A program made the position numbers and the translations under genes. Shown piece after piece: positions 27,569 to 38,206 of a DNA stretch of 45,736 nucleotides (position 1 is its first letter; the number at the start of each line of letters is the position of its first letter). Origin of the DNA: Methylomonas sp. (GTDB lineage Bacteria; Pseudomonadota; Gammaproteobacteria; Methylococcales; Methylomonadaceae); contig JALSJK010000153.1 of the NCBI GenBank assembly GCA_026989395.1, positions 1 to 45,736 of the forward strand, given 5' to 3'. The notes beneath the pieces are model-generated. The model was not told where the DNA came from and did no database searches. It saw only the letters and a program-made list of their open reading frames with translations.

Positions 27569-28185
27569 TGATGAACTTATCTGATATTAACTGGGAACTG
27601 GAAGCTGCAGGAACATGGCCAACGCCTATCAAAATTGCAGCTGGAGCCATCGTATGTGTTCTGGTTGCAGCTGGGTGGATTTACTATGACACCACTGATC
27701 AGTTGACTGAGCTTGAAAAACTTGAGCAACAGGAACAGGAATTAAAAAAATCCTTTGAAACCAAGCAGAGGAAAGCCATCAATCTGAATGATTACAGGGA
27801 TCAGTTGAAACAGATTGAATCTTCGCTGGGGGATATGATTAGGCAAATGCCAACCAAGGAAGAAGTGGCAAATTTGCTAGTTGATATTTCACAAACAGGT
27901 TTGGCCGCAGGTCTGGAGTTTAAGCTTTTTAAACCAGGGGCAACGATTCGCAAGGATTTTTATTCGGAATTACCGATAAATATCAAAGTGGTTGGGCTTT
28001 ACGAAGAATTAGGGTTATTTGTTTCAGGACTCGCAGCTTTGCCACGTATTGTTACTGTACATAATGTTGCGATCAGCCCTAAAAAAGACAGTAATCTTAT
28101 GGAAATGACAGCGATTATTAAAACCTATAACGAAGGCGGGGAGGGACGGCCCAAGAAGAAATCCAAGAAAAGGAGAAAACGATGA
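27568..28185 (+). CDS. pilO: Type IV pilus assembly protein PilO
   Basis: PilO partners PilN in the periplasmic alignment ring. The 205 residues comprise a short cytoplasmic segment, a single membrane helix (about 20-41), a coiled coil and a ferredoxin-like domain (LLVDISQTGLAAGLEF, then VVGLYEELGLFVSGLAALPRIV). The extreme C-terminus is strikingly basic, with a run of Lys/Arg after residue 190. The start follows pilN directly, and the stop overlaps pilP by four bases (ATGA). Confidence 0.94.
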   Translation: MMNLSDINWELEAAGTWPTPIKIAAGAIVCVLVAAGWIYYDTTDQLTELEKLEQQEQELKKSFETKQRKAINLNDYRDQLKQIESSLGDMIRQMPTKEEVANLLVDISQTGLAAGLEFKLFKPGATIRKDFYSELPINIKVVGLYEELGLFVSGLAALPRIVTVHNVAISPKKDSNLMEMTAIIKTYNEGGEGRPKKKSKKRRKR

Positions 28186-28742
28186 GCATACTCAATAAAT
28201 ACTCTAGCGGTATGACCAGCAGGATGTTTAAGATGCCAAGTCTGGCTTTGGCCATTGTTCTAACAGGCTGTGCCAGTGAAGACTACAGCGACCTTACGAA
28301 TTATGTCGCTGAAGTGAAAGCAAAGCCTAAACGGACAATTCCACCATTGCCAGAAATAAAGGTAGTTGAGCCTTATATTTTTAAGCCAGACGGGTTACGA
28401 GACCCCTTCAAGCCGATGCAAAGATCAGATGATTCAGAAGAAGAAGTCGTTGTGTTTGGTGGCGGGATTAGGCCTGACAATACCCGGCACAAAGAGGAGC
28501 TGGAAGCATTTTCTTTGGATACTTTGCGAATGGTTGGAACATTCTCAATGAAATCTAAATTGTGGGGACTGATCACAGCAGGCGATGGCACTATTCATAG
28601 AGTACAGGTTGGCAATTACATGGGTAAAAACCATGGAAAAATCATACGGATAGCCGACGACCGAATAGAGTTGATGGAGATTGTTCCTGATAAGCCGGGA
28701 ACATGGCGAGAAAAACAAACCTCGCTGGCATTAGTAGAGTGA
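28182..28742 (+). CDS. pilP: Type IV pilus lipoprotein PilP
   Basis: PilP is an inner-membrane lipoprotein connecting PilN/PilO with the secretin PilQ. The 186-residue precursor has a lipobox LTGC, with Cys30 as the lipidation site, followed by a proline-rich flexible stretch. A compact beta domain comes after it (YIFKPDGLRDPFKP, then LDTLRMVGTFSMKSKLWGLITAGDGTIHRVQVGNYMG). The N-region before the hydrophobic core is rather long. AAGGAG precedes the ATG by five bases, which supports that start. Confidence 0.94.
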   Translation: MSILNKYSSGMTSRMFKMPSLALAIVLTGCASEDYSDLTNYVAEVKAKPKRTIPPLPEIKVVEPYIFKPDGLRDPFKPMQRSDDSEEEVVVFGGGIRPDNTRHKEELEAFSLDTLRMVGTFSMKSKLWGLITAGDGTIHRVQVGNYMGKNHGKIIRIADDRIELMEIVPDKPGTWREKQTSLALVE

Positions 28743-28759
28743 TTTTGAGGGTTATTTAA

Positions 28760-31024
28760 ATGAAAATTGGACAAAATGGCATGATGATGAACAAAAAAAG
28801 ACCCTTGTTTCGGTCTCAAGCATTGGTATGGTTATTTTTGGTGTTGCAGGCAGCAATCGGCCAAGCAGGTGCAGTAACATTAAAATCTCTTGATTTTGCT
28901 GCCTTGCCAGGTAACAAGTTGCAAATCCATTTTGAGATGGATGGTGAGGCGACTGCTCCCAAGGTATTTCAAACCGATAACCCTGCAAGGTTGGCTCTGG
29001 ATTTTCAGGGTGTTAAAAGCGGTTTAAAGACAAAAAAGCATAATATTAATGTTGGCGTTGCAAGCAGTTTGTATGCAGTTGAAGCCTCAGGGCGTTTACG
29101 GGTAGTGGTAAACCTCTTGGAAACGGTTCCTTATGATGTCAAAATCGACGGTAATAAAGTTTTTGTGACATTGAATGGCGGTAAAAACGCCATAAATAAA
29201 GTTGCTAAAAAACATATTCAGACACGCGCGAGTAAGCGATCATCCACACTTGCAAAGTTATTGCCTAAGCAAACAATTGAAAAGCTTGATTTTAGAAGAG
29301 GCTCAAATGGTGAAGGGCGTTTGATAATATCGCTTTCCAATCCAAATACAGTAGTCAATGCTCAGGAGCAAGGCGACAAGATCATATTGAATTTCCTCAA
29401 TACAACTTTGCCAGCATCGTGGGGCAAAAAAATGGATGTTACCGATTTTGCAACGCCGGTGAAAACTATTAATGCAAAGTCCAAAGGTTTGAGCACCAGA
29501 ATTGAGATTACTCCGGTCAATTCCAATTACCAGTATTCATCTTTTCAGTCTGATGGGCAATTGACTGTTGAATTTCGGCCGCTTACGCCGGTTGAGCAGG
29601 AAATGCGCAAAGTGAAATTTCCTTATAATGGCGAGCGTTTGTCTTTAAATTTTCAGGATATTGAAGTTCGGTCAGTCTTGCAGATTTTGGCTGACTTTAC
29701 TGAACTGAATATTATCGCATCAGATACCGTTGCTGGTAATGTTACCTTGAGATTAAACGATGTTCCATGGGATCAGGCTTTGGATTTGGTTTTAAAATCA
29801 AAAGGGCTGGCTAAGCGTAAAACCGGAAATGTTATTTTAGTTGGACCAACCGCTGAAATCAGCAAAATGGAAAAAGACGAACTGGAATCAAAACAAGTTC
29901 AACAGCAGCTTGAGCCTTTGGTTACGGAATACATCAAAATTAATTTTGCACGGGCTGAGAATTTTAGGAATTTATTGAATGGGTTAGACACAGGGGCATT
30001 TGGAGACTGCGGAATTCAAACTGGTTCTAAAGGAGGAAGCGCAAGTAGTTCGAGTGGACAATCGCGATCTCAAAATGGATTAAATAATTCAAGGGGGAAT
30101 AGCAATTCTGGAATCAGTAGAGCAAGCGGAGACGGTTTATTCAAAGACGGCGAGTTCTCTTTACTCTCAGGGCGTGGTGTCGCATTAGTTGATTCCAGAA
30201 CCAATACCCTGATTGTACGTGAAACTGCTGGGCGTATTGAGGAAATGAAAAAGCTGATCAGACGACTGGATGTTCCGGTTAAACAGGTATTGATTGAAGC
30301 GCGGGTTGTTAGTGCCAATGAAAGTTTTGCAAGGGATTTGGGTACAAAATTTGGCGTGGCTAAAACTTCGAAATTGGATAGTGATAAGCAATTTACTTTC
30401 GGGGGTGGGGGATTAGGAAGTACTCGAACTTTGGAAACATTATCATCCGCCTTAAGTGCTTCAAGTGGTGGTGCATTAGCGATGACTTTGGCAAGAGGCG
30501 CTGATTATGTGCTGAATCTTGAAATCAGGGCTTTACAAGATGAAGGGAATGGCGAATCAATTTCAAACCCAAGAATTCTAACCTCAGACCGTTGTCAGGC
30601 AACTATCAAACAGGGTACACAGATCCCCTATGTCTCAAGAAGCCAGGACGGTACAACAACGGAGTTAATAGATGCAGTACTCTCACTTGAAGTGACTCCT
30701 CAAATTACACCTAGTGGCAAAGTGATTATGGAGCTGACAATCAAAAAAGATGAACCTGGAACCCCAATAATTGTTGATGGCGTACAAACTGTCCCCATTC
30801 TGAAAAAGGAAATTATAACTAATGTTCATGTGGAAGACGGCGAGACAGTAGTATTGGGTGGCGTGTATCAAGGTAATACATCAAGTTCATATAATACTGT
30901 GCCATGGCTTGCAGATTTACCTGGCGTTGGCTGGATGTTCCAACAAAGAAATAATAACCATGATAAAAGTGAACTACTTATCTTTATCACGCCAAAAATT
31001 GTAAAAGAAGCAATGAGAATTTAG
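28760..31024 (+). CDS. pilQ: Type IV pilus secretin PilQ
   Basis: PilQ forms the outer-membrane pore through which the pilus extends. The 754-residue precursor has a signal peptide (ending near residue 38), two AMIN peptidoglycan-binding domains (from about 39 and 174), an STN domain (about 300-350), an N1 domain and the secretin domain (about 505-754). VPWLADLPGVGWMF and LLIFITPKIV mark the C-terminus. The N1 domain is interrupted at about residues 412-463 by a Ser/Gly/Asn-rich low-complexity stretch that also contains a cysteine. A GAGGG ribosome-binding site precedes the ATG. Confidence 0.97.
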   Translation: MKIGQNGMMMNKKRPLFRSQALVWLFLVLQAAIGQAGAVTLKSLDFAALPGNKLQIHFEMDGEATAPKVFQTDNPARLALDFQGVKSGLKTKKHNINVGVASSLYAVEASGRLRVVVNLLETVPYDVKIDGNKVFVTLNGGKNAINKVAKKHIQTRASKRSSTLAKLLPKQTIEKLDFRRGSNGEGRLIISLSNPNTVVNAQEQGDKIILNFLNTTLPASWGKKMDVTDFATPVKTINAKSKGLSTRIEITPVNSNYQYSSFQSDGQLTVEFRPLTPVEQEMRKVKFPYNGERLSLNFQDIEVRSVLQILADFTELNIIASDTVAGNVTLRLNDVPWDQALDLVLKSKGLAKRKTGNVILVGPTAEISKMEKDELESKQVQQQLEPLVTEYIKINFARAENFRNLLNGLDTGAFGDCGIQTGSKGGSASSSSGQSRSQNGLNNSRGNSNSGISRASGDGLFKDGEFSLLSGRGVALVDSRTNTLIVRETAGRIEEMKKLIRRLDVPVKQVLIEARVVSANESFARDLGTKFGVAKTSKLDSDKQFTFGGGGLGSTRTLETLSSALSASSGGALAMTLARGADYVLNLEIRALQDEGNGESISNPRILTSDRCQATIKQGTQIPYVSRSQDGTTTELIDAVLSLEVTPQITPSGKVIMELTIKKDEPGTPIIVDGVQTVPILKKEIITNVHVEDGETVVLGGVYQGNTSSSYNTVPWLADLPGVGWMFQQRNNNHDKSELLIFITPKIVKEAMRI

Positions 31025-31047
31025 CAGCAAAACTTCTACTTAGATGC

Positions 31048-31074
31048 AAAAGGGGGCATAATGCCCCCTTTTTT
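31048..31074 (+). terminator. Intrinsic terminator after pilQ
   Basis: A GGGGGC / GCCCCC stem with short AT loop is flanked by AAAA and followed by TTTTTT. It ends the pilMNOPQ transcript. The aroK start codon lies 32 bases beyond it. Confidence 0.9.
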
Positions 31075-31105
31075 ATTGCCTTTTAAAAATGATGCGGTGG
31101 AAACA

Positions 31106-31636
31106 ATGGCCCAGTTTGAAAATATCTATTTAATAGGACTGATGGGGGCAGGTAAAACCACGGTCGGCAGGCAGTTGGCCAGGGTCTTAAAATACCCCTT
31201 CTATGACAGCGATAAGGTCATTGAGGAGCATACCGGGGTCGATATTCCAACTATTTTCGAATTTGAAGGTGAGCAGGGGTTCCGCCAAAGAGAGCAAAAA
31301 ACTATAAAAGATTTAACAGAATTACCAGGTATCGTTTTGGCAACGGGAGGAGGGGCTGTGTTGCTGGAGGAAAACCGCCGTAGTTTAATGACAAATGGTT
31401 TCGTTGTATATTTGCAGTGCTCTATTGACAAAATATTGCAACGAACAAGAAGAGATACCCAGCGTCCCTTGTTGCAAACCAAAGACCGCAAGCAAAAAAT
31501 GCAACGATTATTTTTGGAACGAAATCCGTTGTATCTAGAATGTGCTGACTTTACTATTGATACAGGGCGTTTAGCCAATAAAATAGTAGTGAAAAAAATT
31601 TTGGAAGCCTATCAAAAATCACACACAGGAAAATGA
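31106..31636 (+). CDS. aroK: Shikimate kinase
   Basis: This enzyme phosphorylates shikimate at the 3-position in aromatic amino acid synthesis. The 176 residues show Walker [13 protein letters not shown], the shikimate-binding [12 protein letters not shown] and FRQREQK, and TGGGAVL. The start is the ATG at 31106, which has GGTGG six bases upstream and gives family length. An in-frame ATG at 31061 lies in the pilQ terminator stem and is rejected. The stop overlaps aroB by four bases (ATGA). Confidence 0.96.
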   Translation: MAQFENIYLIGLMGAGKTTVGRQLARVLKYPFYDSDKVIEEHTGVDIPTIFEFEGEQGFRQREQKTIKDLTELPGIVLATGGGAVLLEENRRSLMTNGFVVYLQCSIDKILQRTRRDTQRPLLQTKDRKQKMQRLFLERNPLYLECADFTIDTGRLANKIVVKKILEAYQKSHTGK

Positions 31637-32724
31637 ATAGTATAAAGCAATTAAATTTGGAATTGGGTGATCGAAGTTATCCCATTTATATTGGCCCGGC
31701 CACATTACACCAAGGCGAATTATTGACACAAAAAATTCGCGGCAAACAGGTTGCCATTGTAACGAACGACACGGTTGCCCCCTTATATCTTCGCCAAATT
31801 AATAATTTGTTGACCGGGTTTATTGTGGAAAGCGTAATTTTGCCTGACGGTGAACAATATAAAACTCTGGAGACCACAGCCACTATTTTTGATGCCTTAT
31901 TAGAGAAACGTTTTAATCGTAATACTACTTTAATTGCTTTGGGTGGCGGCGTAATAGGAGATATTGGGGGGTTTGCTGCGGCCTGTTATCAACGAGGTAT
32001 CGATTTTATTCAAATTCCAACAACTTTACTGGCGCAAGTTGATTCTTCAGTGGGAGGTAAAACCGGCGTAAATCATCCATTGGGCAAAAACATGATTGGT
32101 GCTTTTTATCAGCCTAAAGCAGTCATTATTGATACTGAAGTGCTGAAATCTTTAGACGACCAACAATTTTCCGCTGGCTTGGCGGAAGTGATAAAATATG
32201 GATTAATTAGGGATGCAGAATTTTTTCAATGGCTGGAAAAAAATCTTGATGCATTGTTAAGTCGGGATGATGAGGCTCTCACTTTTGCCATTGAAAGGTC
32301 TTGCACCAATAAAGCGGAAGTAGTTGCTGAAGATGAAAAAGAGTCAGGTATTAGGGCCATCCTGAATTTGGGGCATACTTTTGGGCATGCCATTGAAACC
32401 GGTTCTGGCTATGGCGTTTATTTACATGGCGAAGCTGTCGCCATAGGGACTTGTCAGGCTGCTGATTTATCGAGACGAATGGGGTGGTTGAGCGAACAAG
32501 ATGTGCAGCGAATCATTGATTTATTTCTACGTGCTAAACTACCCGTAACTCCTCCCACCGTATTAAAAACTCAGGAATTTTTGGAATTTATGGCTATCGA
32601 TAAGAAAAATATAGATGGAGGGATTCGCTTAATTTTACTGGAATCAATTGGTTCTGCTACTTTGCCTATGACAGTAGACCAGAAAAAATTAAAAGCGACA
32701 TTAGACGAATATGGCCGAGACTGA
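31633..32724 (+). CDS. aroB: 3-dehydroquinate synthase
   Basis: AroB cyclises DAHP to 3-dehydroquinate with transient NAD oxidation and a metal ion. The 363-residue protein contains the nucleotide-binding [39 protein letters not shown], and the metal-ligand histidines in [13 protein letters not shown] and LHGEAVAIG. Its start overlaps aroK, and its last 14 bases overlap damX, so the three genes are coupled. Confidence 0.97.
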   Translation: MNSIKQLNLELGDRSYPIYIGPATLHQGELLTQKIRGKQVAIVTNDTVAPLYLRQINNLLTGFIVESVILPDGEQYKTLETTATIFDALLEKRFNRNTTLIALGGGVIGDIGGFAAACYQRGIDFIQIPTTLLAQVDSSVGGKTGVNHPLGKNMIGAFYQPKAVIIDTEVLKSLDDQQFSAGLAEVIKYGLIRDAEFFQWLEKNLDALLSRDDEALTFAIERSCTNKAEVVAEDEKESGIRAILNLGHTFGHAIETGSGYGVYLHGEAVAIGTCQAADLSRRMGWLSEQDVQRIIDLFLRAKLPVTPPTVLKTQEFLEFMAIDKKNIDGGIRLILLESIGSATLPMTVDQKKLKATLDEYGRD

Positions 32725-34651
32725 TAGGTTTGCGCATCATTTGAACACTGCTTCACGAACAAAAGCAGCTGTACAGGCGCTATTAAGTGAGGAGCGGGCG
32801 CAAAAGTATGATTTATTAAATCATCTCATTAATAATCTCCAGCAATCATTGGTGATTTGCGGTCCAGAAGGAATTGGCAAAACCACTTTTTTAGAATATT
32901 TGCTGGAAAACAAACCCGATACCTGGCTGGTTTATAGCCTTAAGGGTTCGGCCCAGTTGGGGATTGACCGGGTAAAAGCTGAACTCATTCAGTTTATACA
33001 AAGAGGCCATTTTGGTACGACTGGACAGGATGTCACCCAAATATTATCGGCCGCAGAAAAACAAAATCAAAAATTTGTTTTCATTGTTGATGATGCGGGA
33101 TTACTACCGCCTGGAGTGATTGATTCCTTATGCGAGTTTGCTTCAGCACATGCTTCATTGCGCTTGGTTTTTGCTCTGACACCAGATGAGTTACATATCA
33201 AAAACAGTTCGGATAAGGCTGTCAGTGATTGTCATTTTATTGATCTTCCGCCTTTAACTGAGATGCAGTGTGGAGGGTTTTTAAAAAATCTGGCCGGCAA
33301 GGCAGGTGCGGCAATGCAAGTTGAGGATATAACTTCCCCGATAATTAAAAATATTTACCGAGAGAGCCATGGAATACCTGGCAAGATCATTTCCATGCAA
33401 AAAGGTCAGATTAAAATTCCTATGCCAGAAAATCAGCAATGGATTTACGCTTTAGCCGCCGGAGTTTTTATAGCAGCAATCATTAGTTTTTTTCTTTGGG
33501 GAGATGAGTCTGAAAAGCAAGAAATACAAATTGCAGAACAAACAACCCAAAGTGTCGAAAAATCCGAAGCTGAAAAGTTATCTCAAGAGACTAATAGCTT
33601 AGAGAAAGAGAGCAGTGTTGCAAATATTGAAACAGTTGTCCCGCTTGATGATCCTATTTTGGCTGATGTCGATGTGCTGGCAACAGAAAAATCAACAGAG
33701 CTTGAAAGTGTTGTTCAAGAAACTATTGTGCTTGCTGAAAATGAATTCCATTCTTCAGAAGAAGATGCTTTAAAACTGGGTGGTTTGGTTGCTCCTTCTG
33801 AGGAGCTTGAGTTTCTAAAAGAAAATAAAAATGAAAGTTCAGAACAAACAGCTTCAAATCAAGAGTCTGTAAGTTTAGATATTGAAAATAATATTGCATC
33901 AAAGAGGAATGACACAACTTCCACGCAGTCAATTGATGCAGGGGAAAAGCAGGCCGTTTCTTCAAAACCAGTCGTTGGACAAGATAAAAAGCTTGTCGAA
34001 AATGGAAAAAAATCGTTGACTGATGAGCAGATAAAGGCCCAACTTACCGAAGCAAAGCGTATCGAAAAGAGGTTAACATTTTTGAATTCTGCACCAAAGA
34101 TCGAGAGGCCTGTTTCGGAATTAAAAAAATCTGAAAAAAACCAGGAAACAAAAGCAGAAACAACGCAAGTCATCGATACAAAGCCTTCAATACCTGAAAA
34201 ACCAAAACAAATTAAAAAGAAGCTTGAAAAAGCAGAGCCGGAACAAAAGCAAAAATTAGTTGCTTCGAAACCTGAAAAGACAAAACCATTAGCAAAAAAA
34301 GTTAAACAGCCTAAGCCTGAAAAAGTTATTGAAAAAAATAATAAGATTACACAAGGAACAGAATGGGTGCTCTCTCAAAACCCTGGAAATTATTCATTAC
34401 AATTGATGGCGGTGGCAAAGGACCAAAAATCGGCATTATTAAAGACTATCAATAAATTCCCAAAGCTAAAGAATAAGTTTCATTATTTCCCCAGTACTAA
34501 AAAAGGCAAGCAATGGTTCGTACTACTTTACGGTAATTTTTCTACACTGGATGAGGCTAAAAGAGCAGCTAAAAAATTACCCAAAAAATTTGGGAAACCC
34601 TGGTTAAGAAGCTTTAAGTTATTACATAAGGAAATTAAAGCAAAAAACTAG
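32711..34651 (+). CDS. damX: DamX-like cell-division protein with AAA and SPOR domains
   Basis: This 646-residue inner-membrane protein has an N-terminal ExeA-like ATPase domain with Walker A GPEGIGKT (51-58) and a Walker B-like FIVDDAG. One membrane helix follows (about 244-264). A long Glu/Lys-rich, low-complexity periplasmic linker (about 265-555) leads to a C-terminal SPOR domain (about 559-635) that binds denuded peptidoglycan at the septum. Enterobacterial DamX lacks the full ATPase domain; this layout is that of pseudomonads and related groups. The aroK-aroB-damX-hemE order supports the name. The role of ATP binding is unknown. Confidence 0.88.
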   Translation: MAETDRFAHHLNTASRTKAAVQALLSEERAQKYDLLNHLINNLQQSLVICGPEGIGKTTFLEYLLENKPDTWLVYSLKGSAQLGIDRVKAELIQFIQRGHFGTTGQDVTQILSAAEKQNQKFVFIVDDAGLLPPGVIDSLCEFASAHASLRLVFALTPDELHIKNSSDKAVSDCHFIDLPPLTEMQCGGFLKNLAGKAGAAMQVEDITSPIIKNIYRESHGIPGKIISMQKGQIKIPMPENQQWIYALAAGVFIAAIISFFLWGDESEKQEIQIAEQTTQSVEKSEAEKLSQETNSLEKESSVANIETVVPLDDPILADVDVLATEKSTELESVVQETIVLAENEFHSSEEDALKLGGLVAPSEELEFLKENKNESSEQTASNQESVSLDIENNIASKRNDTTSTQSIDAGEKQAVSSKPVVGQDKKLVENGKKSLTDEQIKAQLTEAKRIEKRLTFLNSAPKIERPVSELKKSEKNQETKAETTQVIDTKPSIPEKPKQIKKKLEKAEPEQKQKLVASKPEKTKPLAKKVKQPKPEKVIEKNNKITQGTEWVLSQNPGNYSLQLMAVAKDQKSALLKTINKFPKLKNKFHYFPSTKKGKQWFVLLYGNFSTLDEAKRAAKKLPKKFGKPWLRSFKLLHKEIKAKN

Positions 34652-34727
34652 CACAGGATGATTTTCTAAAATACCTGGATGTTTTAGTGTTGAAACCAAA
34701 CTCCCCTTTATTTTTTATGCCACTGAT

Positions 34728-35795
34728 ATGACCCTAAAAAACGATATTTTTATAAAATCATTACTAAAACAGCCGGTTGATAGAACCCCCGTGTGGATGA
34801 TGCGTCAGGCTGGCCGTTATTTGCCTGAGTATCGGGAGATTAGGGCGAAAGCAGGTAGTTTCATGGATTTATGTACCCAGCCTGAATTGGCCTGTGAGGT
34901 GACGCTACAACCTCTTGAGCGCTTCGATTTTGATGCGGCGATACTGTTCTCGGATATTTTGACTATCCCCGATGCAATGGGGTTGGGGTTGTATTTTAGT
35001 GAAGGAGAAGGGCCAAAATTTGAAAACCCGGTTCGAACCGAAATAGATGTCAAAAATTTATCTGTTCCGGATCCTGAAGCTGAACTGGGTTATGTTATGG
35101 ATGCGGTTCGCTTGATCAGAAAAAATTTGCAAGGTCGGGTGCCATTGATCGGTTTTTCCGGTAGTCCCTGGACTCTGGCCACCTATATGGTTGAAGGAGG
35201 AAGCAGCAAAAATTTCAGGCATGTGAAAGGGTTGATGTATGAGCAACCCGCATTAATGCATCAAATGCTGGATAAGCTGGCACAGTCGGTTGCCGCTTAT
35301 TTGAATGCGCAGATTGCCGCTGGCGCTCAAACCGTTATGTTGTTTGACACTTGGGGAGGCATGCTAAGTACCGAAGATTATCTGGAATTTTCATTACGCT
35401 ATGCCCAGCAAATTAGGGAGTCATTGAATACTACGGTTGACGGCCAAACCATCCCGACGATTTTGTTTACCAAAGGTGGTGGTCAATGGTTGGAAGCGAT
35501 GGCAAAAACCGGTTATGATGCTTTGGGTCTGGATTGGCAGACGGATATAAATTTGGCACGTACAAGAGTTGGCGACCAAGTAGCGTTGCAAGGTAATTTG
35601 GATCCGATTGCTTTGTATGCAGACCCGAAAGTTATTCGGGAAAAAGTTAAAACTATCCTGAAAAAATATGGGCAAGGCCCGGGCCATGTCTTTAATTTAG
35701 GGCATGGTATTTTGCCAGACGTTAATCCTGAGCATGTCCGGGTGATGGTCGATGCTGTGCATGGCTTTAGTCCAATTTATCATGATGCTGAATAA
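34728..35795 (+). CDS. hemE: Uroporphyrinogen decarboxylase
   Basis: HemE removes four carboxyl groups from uroporphyrinogen III to give coproporphyrinogen III in heme synthesis. The 355 residues include the N-terminal substrate loop [12 protein letters not shown], the catalytic aspartate region [35 protein letters not shown] and the C-terminal [15 protein letters not shown]. It follows damX after 76 bases. The transporter gene starts only three bases beyond its stop codon. Confidence 0.97.
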   Translation: MTLKNDIFIKSLLKQPVDRTPVWMMRQAGRYLPEYREIRAKAGSFMDLCTQPELACEVTLQPLERFDFDAAILFSDILTIPDAMGLGLYFSEGEGPKFENPVRTEIDVKNLSVPDPEAELGYVMDAVRLIRKNLQGRVPLIGFSGSPWTLATYMVEGGSSKNFRHVKGLMYEQPALMHQMLDKLAQSVAAYLNAQIAAGAQTVMLFDTWGGMLSTEDYLEFSLRYAQQIRESLNTTVDGQTIPTILFTKGGGQWLEAMAKTGYDALGLDWQTDINLARTRVGDQVALQGNLDPIALYADPKVIREKVKTILKKYGQGPGHVFNLGHGILPDVNPEHVRVMVDAVHGFSPIYHDAE

Positions 35796-35798
35796 TTA

Positions 35799-37259
35799 AT
35801 GATCTTGAAAAAAGTCGGTCTGGTCTGTGGGATCGGCTTTTTTGTTGCCATTCTTTTGTTTGCCGATTTCGGCGAAACCCCCAAAGTCAGCCAGATGGCT
35901 GCTATTGCTATTTTGATGGCGATATTTTGGATTGCGGAAGCTGTTCCCCTCGCTGCCACTTCTTTATTGCCCTTGATTCTTTTGCCGTTATTCGGTATTG
36001 CCAGCAGTAAAAGTGTTGCGATGCACTACATGAATTCTACCGTATTTTTATTAATCGGTGGTTTCATGATCGCACTGGCGATGCAGCGCTGGAATTTACA
36101 TAAACGCATTGCCATCAATGTGCTGAGTTTGTTTGGTGGGCATCCAGCGAGTCTGGTGCTTGGCTTCATGGTGGCATCTGCAGGATTATCCATGTGGATT
36201 TCTAACACCGCGACGACATTAATGTTGTTACCAATCGCCCTGGCAATTATGACTCGTTTTGAACAAATTCTTGATGTCAAACATGCGCGACAATTTTCTA
36301 TAACATTATTGCTGGCAATTGCCTACTCAGCTTCTATAGGTGGAATGATGACGCTGGTTGGAACCGCACCTAATCTGGTTTTCTCCAGGTTTTATGAAAT
36401 GGCTTCCGGTGATTCAATAGGCTTTGCACAATGGATGTTCATTGCATTCCCTACTGGAGTAACTTTGTTGAGTACTTTAATCCTGATTTTTTGTTTTGTT
36501 TATTTGAGGGGAGTTCCCAGGGTCAGCGGGTTAAAAAGAATAGTTGCAGAGGAAAAAGTCCAGCTAGGAAAAATTACACATGAAGAGTTACTGGTTTTAC
36601 TGGTTTTTTTAGCGACAGCTTTTTTATGGATAACTCGAAAAGGCATGACTGTCAATGGATGGTCATTTTCTGGATGGAGTGATTATTTGCCCTTTGGAAA
36701 AATGATTGATGATGGCAGTGTCGCCATTACTATGGCAACTATAATGTTTTTTATTCCTGGCAGAGGAGCTGACGGCAGGAAAACCACATTATTGGATGAA
36801 AGTGTTTTTGTACAATTGCCTTGGTCTGTGGTTCTGTTGTTCGGTGGGGGATTTGCCCTTGCCTATGGTTTTGCAGAGAGCGGTCTTTCCGCGTATTTGG
36901 CGGCGCAGCTTCAAGGTTTAAAAAATGTTGGATTACCGGTTTTAATTTTTTCGGTTTCTGCTGGAATGAACTTGATAACCGAATTAACTTCCAATACTGC
37001 AACAACTCAACTAGTGATGCCTATTTTACAATCGGTGGCGCAAGTTGTTGCAGTTGAGCCAGTGTGGCTAATGTTACCGGCGACACTATCCGCATCGTGC
37101 GCATTTATGTTTCCAGTGGCGACCCCGCCAAATGCAATAATTTTTGGTAGTGGAAAAGTAAGAGTCATCGATATGATTAGGCTCGGTGTGATATTAAACA
37201 TCATTGCGGTTATTATTATCAGCGTTTTTAGTTATTATCTGATTCCCTTGGTATTTTAA
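35799..37259 (+). CDS. SLC13/DASS family sodium-coupled anion symporter
   Basis: This 486-residue inner-membrane transporter belongs to the divalent anion:sodium symporter family, which moves C4-dicarboxylates, citrate, sulfate or phosphate. The two family signature motifs are present as an inverted pair: SNTATTLMLLP in the first half and SNTATTQLVMP in the second. AEAVPLAATSLLPLILLPL and FPVATPPNAIIFGSG are also typical. About eleven membrane helices can be counted. The substrate cannot be told from the sequence. It probably shares a transcript with hemE and yjbQ. Confidence 0.88.
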   Translation: MILKKVGLVCGIGFFVAILLFADFGETPKVSQMAAIAILMAIFWIAEAVPLAATSLLPLILLPLFGIASSKSVAMHYMNSTVFLLIGGFMIALAMQRWNLHKRIAINVLSLFGGHPASLVLGFMVASAGLSMWISNTATTLMLLPIALAIMTRFEQILDVKHARQFSITLLLAIAYSASIGGMMTLVGTAPNLVFSRFYEMASGDSIGFAQWMFIAFPTGVTLLSTLILIFCFVYLRGVPRVSGLKRIVAEEKVQLGKITHEELLVLLVFLATAFLWITRKGMTVNGWSFSGWSDYLPFGKMIDDGSVAITMATIMFFIPGRGADGRKTTLLDESVFVQLPWSVVLLFGGGFALAYGFAESGLSAYLAAQLQGLKNVGLPVLIFSVSAGMNLITELTSNTATTQLVMPILQSVAQVVAVEPVWLMLPATLSASCAFMFPVATPPNAIIFGSGKVRVIDMIRLGVILNIIAVIIISVFSYYLIPLVF

Positions 37260-37269
37260 ATTTTACAAA

Positions 37270-37689
37270 ATGTGGTTTCAAAAAGACATTTCCCTACGAG
37301 CCCGAGAACGAGGCTTTCATCTTGTGACTGAAGAAGTATTAGCGCAGTTGCCTGAATTACGCGATTTTAAACAAGGCTTGGCGCATTTTTTTATTCAGCA
37401 TACATCCGCTTCACTGGCCATCAATGAAAATGCGGACCCGAGCGTTAGAATCGACATGGAGGCTTTTTTTAATCATGTAGTTCCAGAAAATGAACCCTAT
37501 TTCACTCATGTTCTGGAAGGCCCTGATGATATGCCGGCGCATTTGAAAGCAGTGACAATTGGTAGTGAATTAACTATTCCCGTCAAGGATGGACGATTGT
37601 GGCTGGGGGTGTGGCAGGGAATCTATTTGGGTGAGCACAGAGATTATGGCGGAAAACGGAAAATTATTGTCACTATAAATGGTGAATAA
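37270..37689 (+). CDS. yjbQ: UPF0047/YjbQ family protein
   Basis: This 139-residue protein is a full-length member of the YjbQ (UPF0047) family, small trimeric proteins with weak thiamin-phosphate-synthase-like activity in some assays and no settled physiological role. Conserved signatures are FIQHTSASLAINENADPSVR and LWLGVWQGIYLGEHRD. It follows the transporter by ten bases and has no convincing ribosome-binding site, so translation may be coupled. Confidence 0.9.
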   Translation: MWFQKDISLRARERGFHLVTEEVLAQLPELRDFKQGLAHFFIQHTSASLAINENADPSVRIDMEAFFNHVVPENEPYFTHVLEGPDDMPAHLKAVTIGSELTIPVKDGRLWLGVWQGIYLGEHRDYGGKRKIIVTINGE

Positions 37690-37770
37690 TAAGATTTTGC
37701 ATAAATTTTAGTTAAATTAAATACGCTGAATAGTTACCGAAAAAGTTACAAAAAAATCAGGAGATCAACA

Positions 37771-38166
37771 ATGAAAAAAATAAACCTATTAGCACTACTT
37801 TTTACAACTTTTTGTGTTTCTGCGCAGAATTACCCCCCAATGTCTATGGATTCTCAGCAGATGCAAGCGATGATGCAAAAGGCTCAACAAGTACAGGAAT
37901 GCATGTCGAAGATTGATGAATCTGAAATGCGGGCGCTTCAGGAAAAATTACAACACATGCAAGCGGAAGTGGATGCGCTTTGTCAGGCTGGAAAACGAGA
38001 TGAGGCGATGAACAGGGCGATGGAGATTGCTAAAGAAGTAAATCAAGATCCAACGTTGAAGCAAATGAAAAAATGTGGCGAGATCATGAAAGGCATTATT
38101 CCACCATTACCCGAGATTGCAAACATCCCAAAAGAGGGAGAGTCTAAAGGCCATGTTTGTGATTGA
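37771..38166 (+). CDS. Small secreted hypothetical protein with five cysteines
   Basis: I do not recognise this 131-residue protein. It has a clear signal peptide (MKKINLLALLFTTFCVSA, cut near residue 18) and a strong AGGAG ribosome-binding site seven bases before the ATG. The mature part is helical and Gln/Met-rich near its start (QQMQAMMQKAQQVQECM). Four cysteines remain after cleavage, one of them near the C-terminus, so periplasmic disulfides are possible. It stands alone and faces a second small secreted-protein gene on the opposite strand. Confidence 0.75.
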   Translation: MKKINLLALLFTTFCVSAQNYPPMSMDSQQMQAMMQKAQQVQECMSKIDESEMRALQEKLQHMQAEVDALCQAGKRDEAMNRAMEIAKEVNQDPTLKQMKKCGEIMKGIIPPLPEIANIPKEGESKGHVCD

Positions 38167-38174
38167 TTTTCACC

Positions 38175-38206
38175 TAACCTCCCATTTAGCCATAAATGGC
38201 AGGTTA
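38175..38206 (+). terminator. Terminator-like hairpin after the small secreted protein
   Basis: TAACCT-C-CCATTTA and TAAATGG-C-AGGTTA form a long stem with one C/C mismatch and a four-base loop. A T-rich stretch with an uninterrupted run follows about ten bases later on the plus strand, so the spacing is longer than in a textbook terminator. The right arm touches the stop codon of the gene on the opposite strand. Confidence 0.5.

Noticed and set aside
31061-31105. Upstream ATG for aroK
   Set aside because: It lies in the pilQ terminator stem, and the ATG at 31106 has a proper ribosome-binding site and family length.
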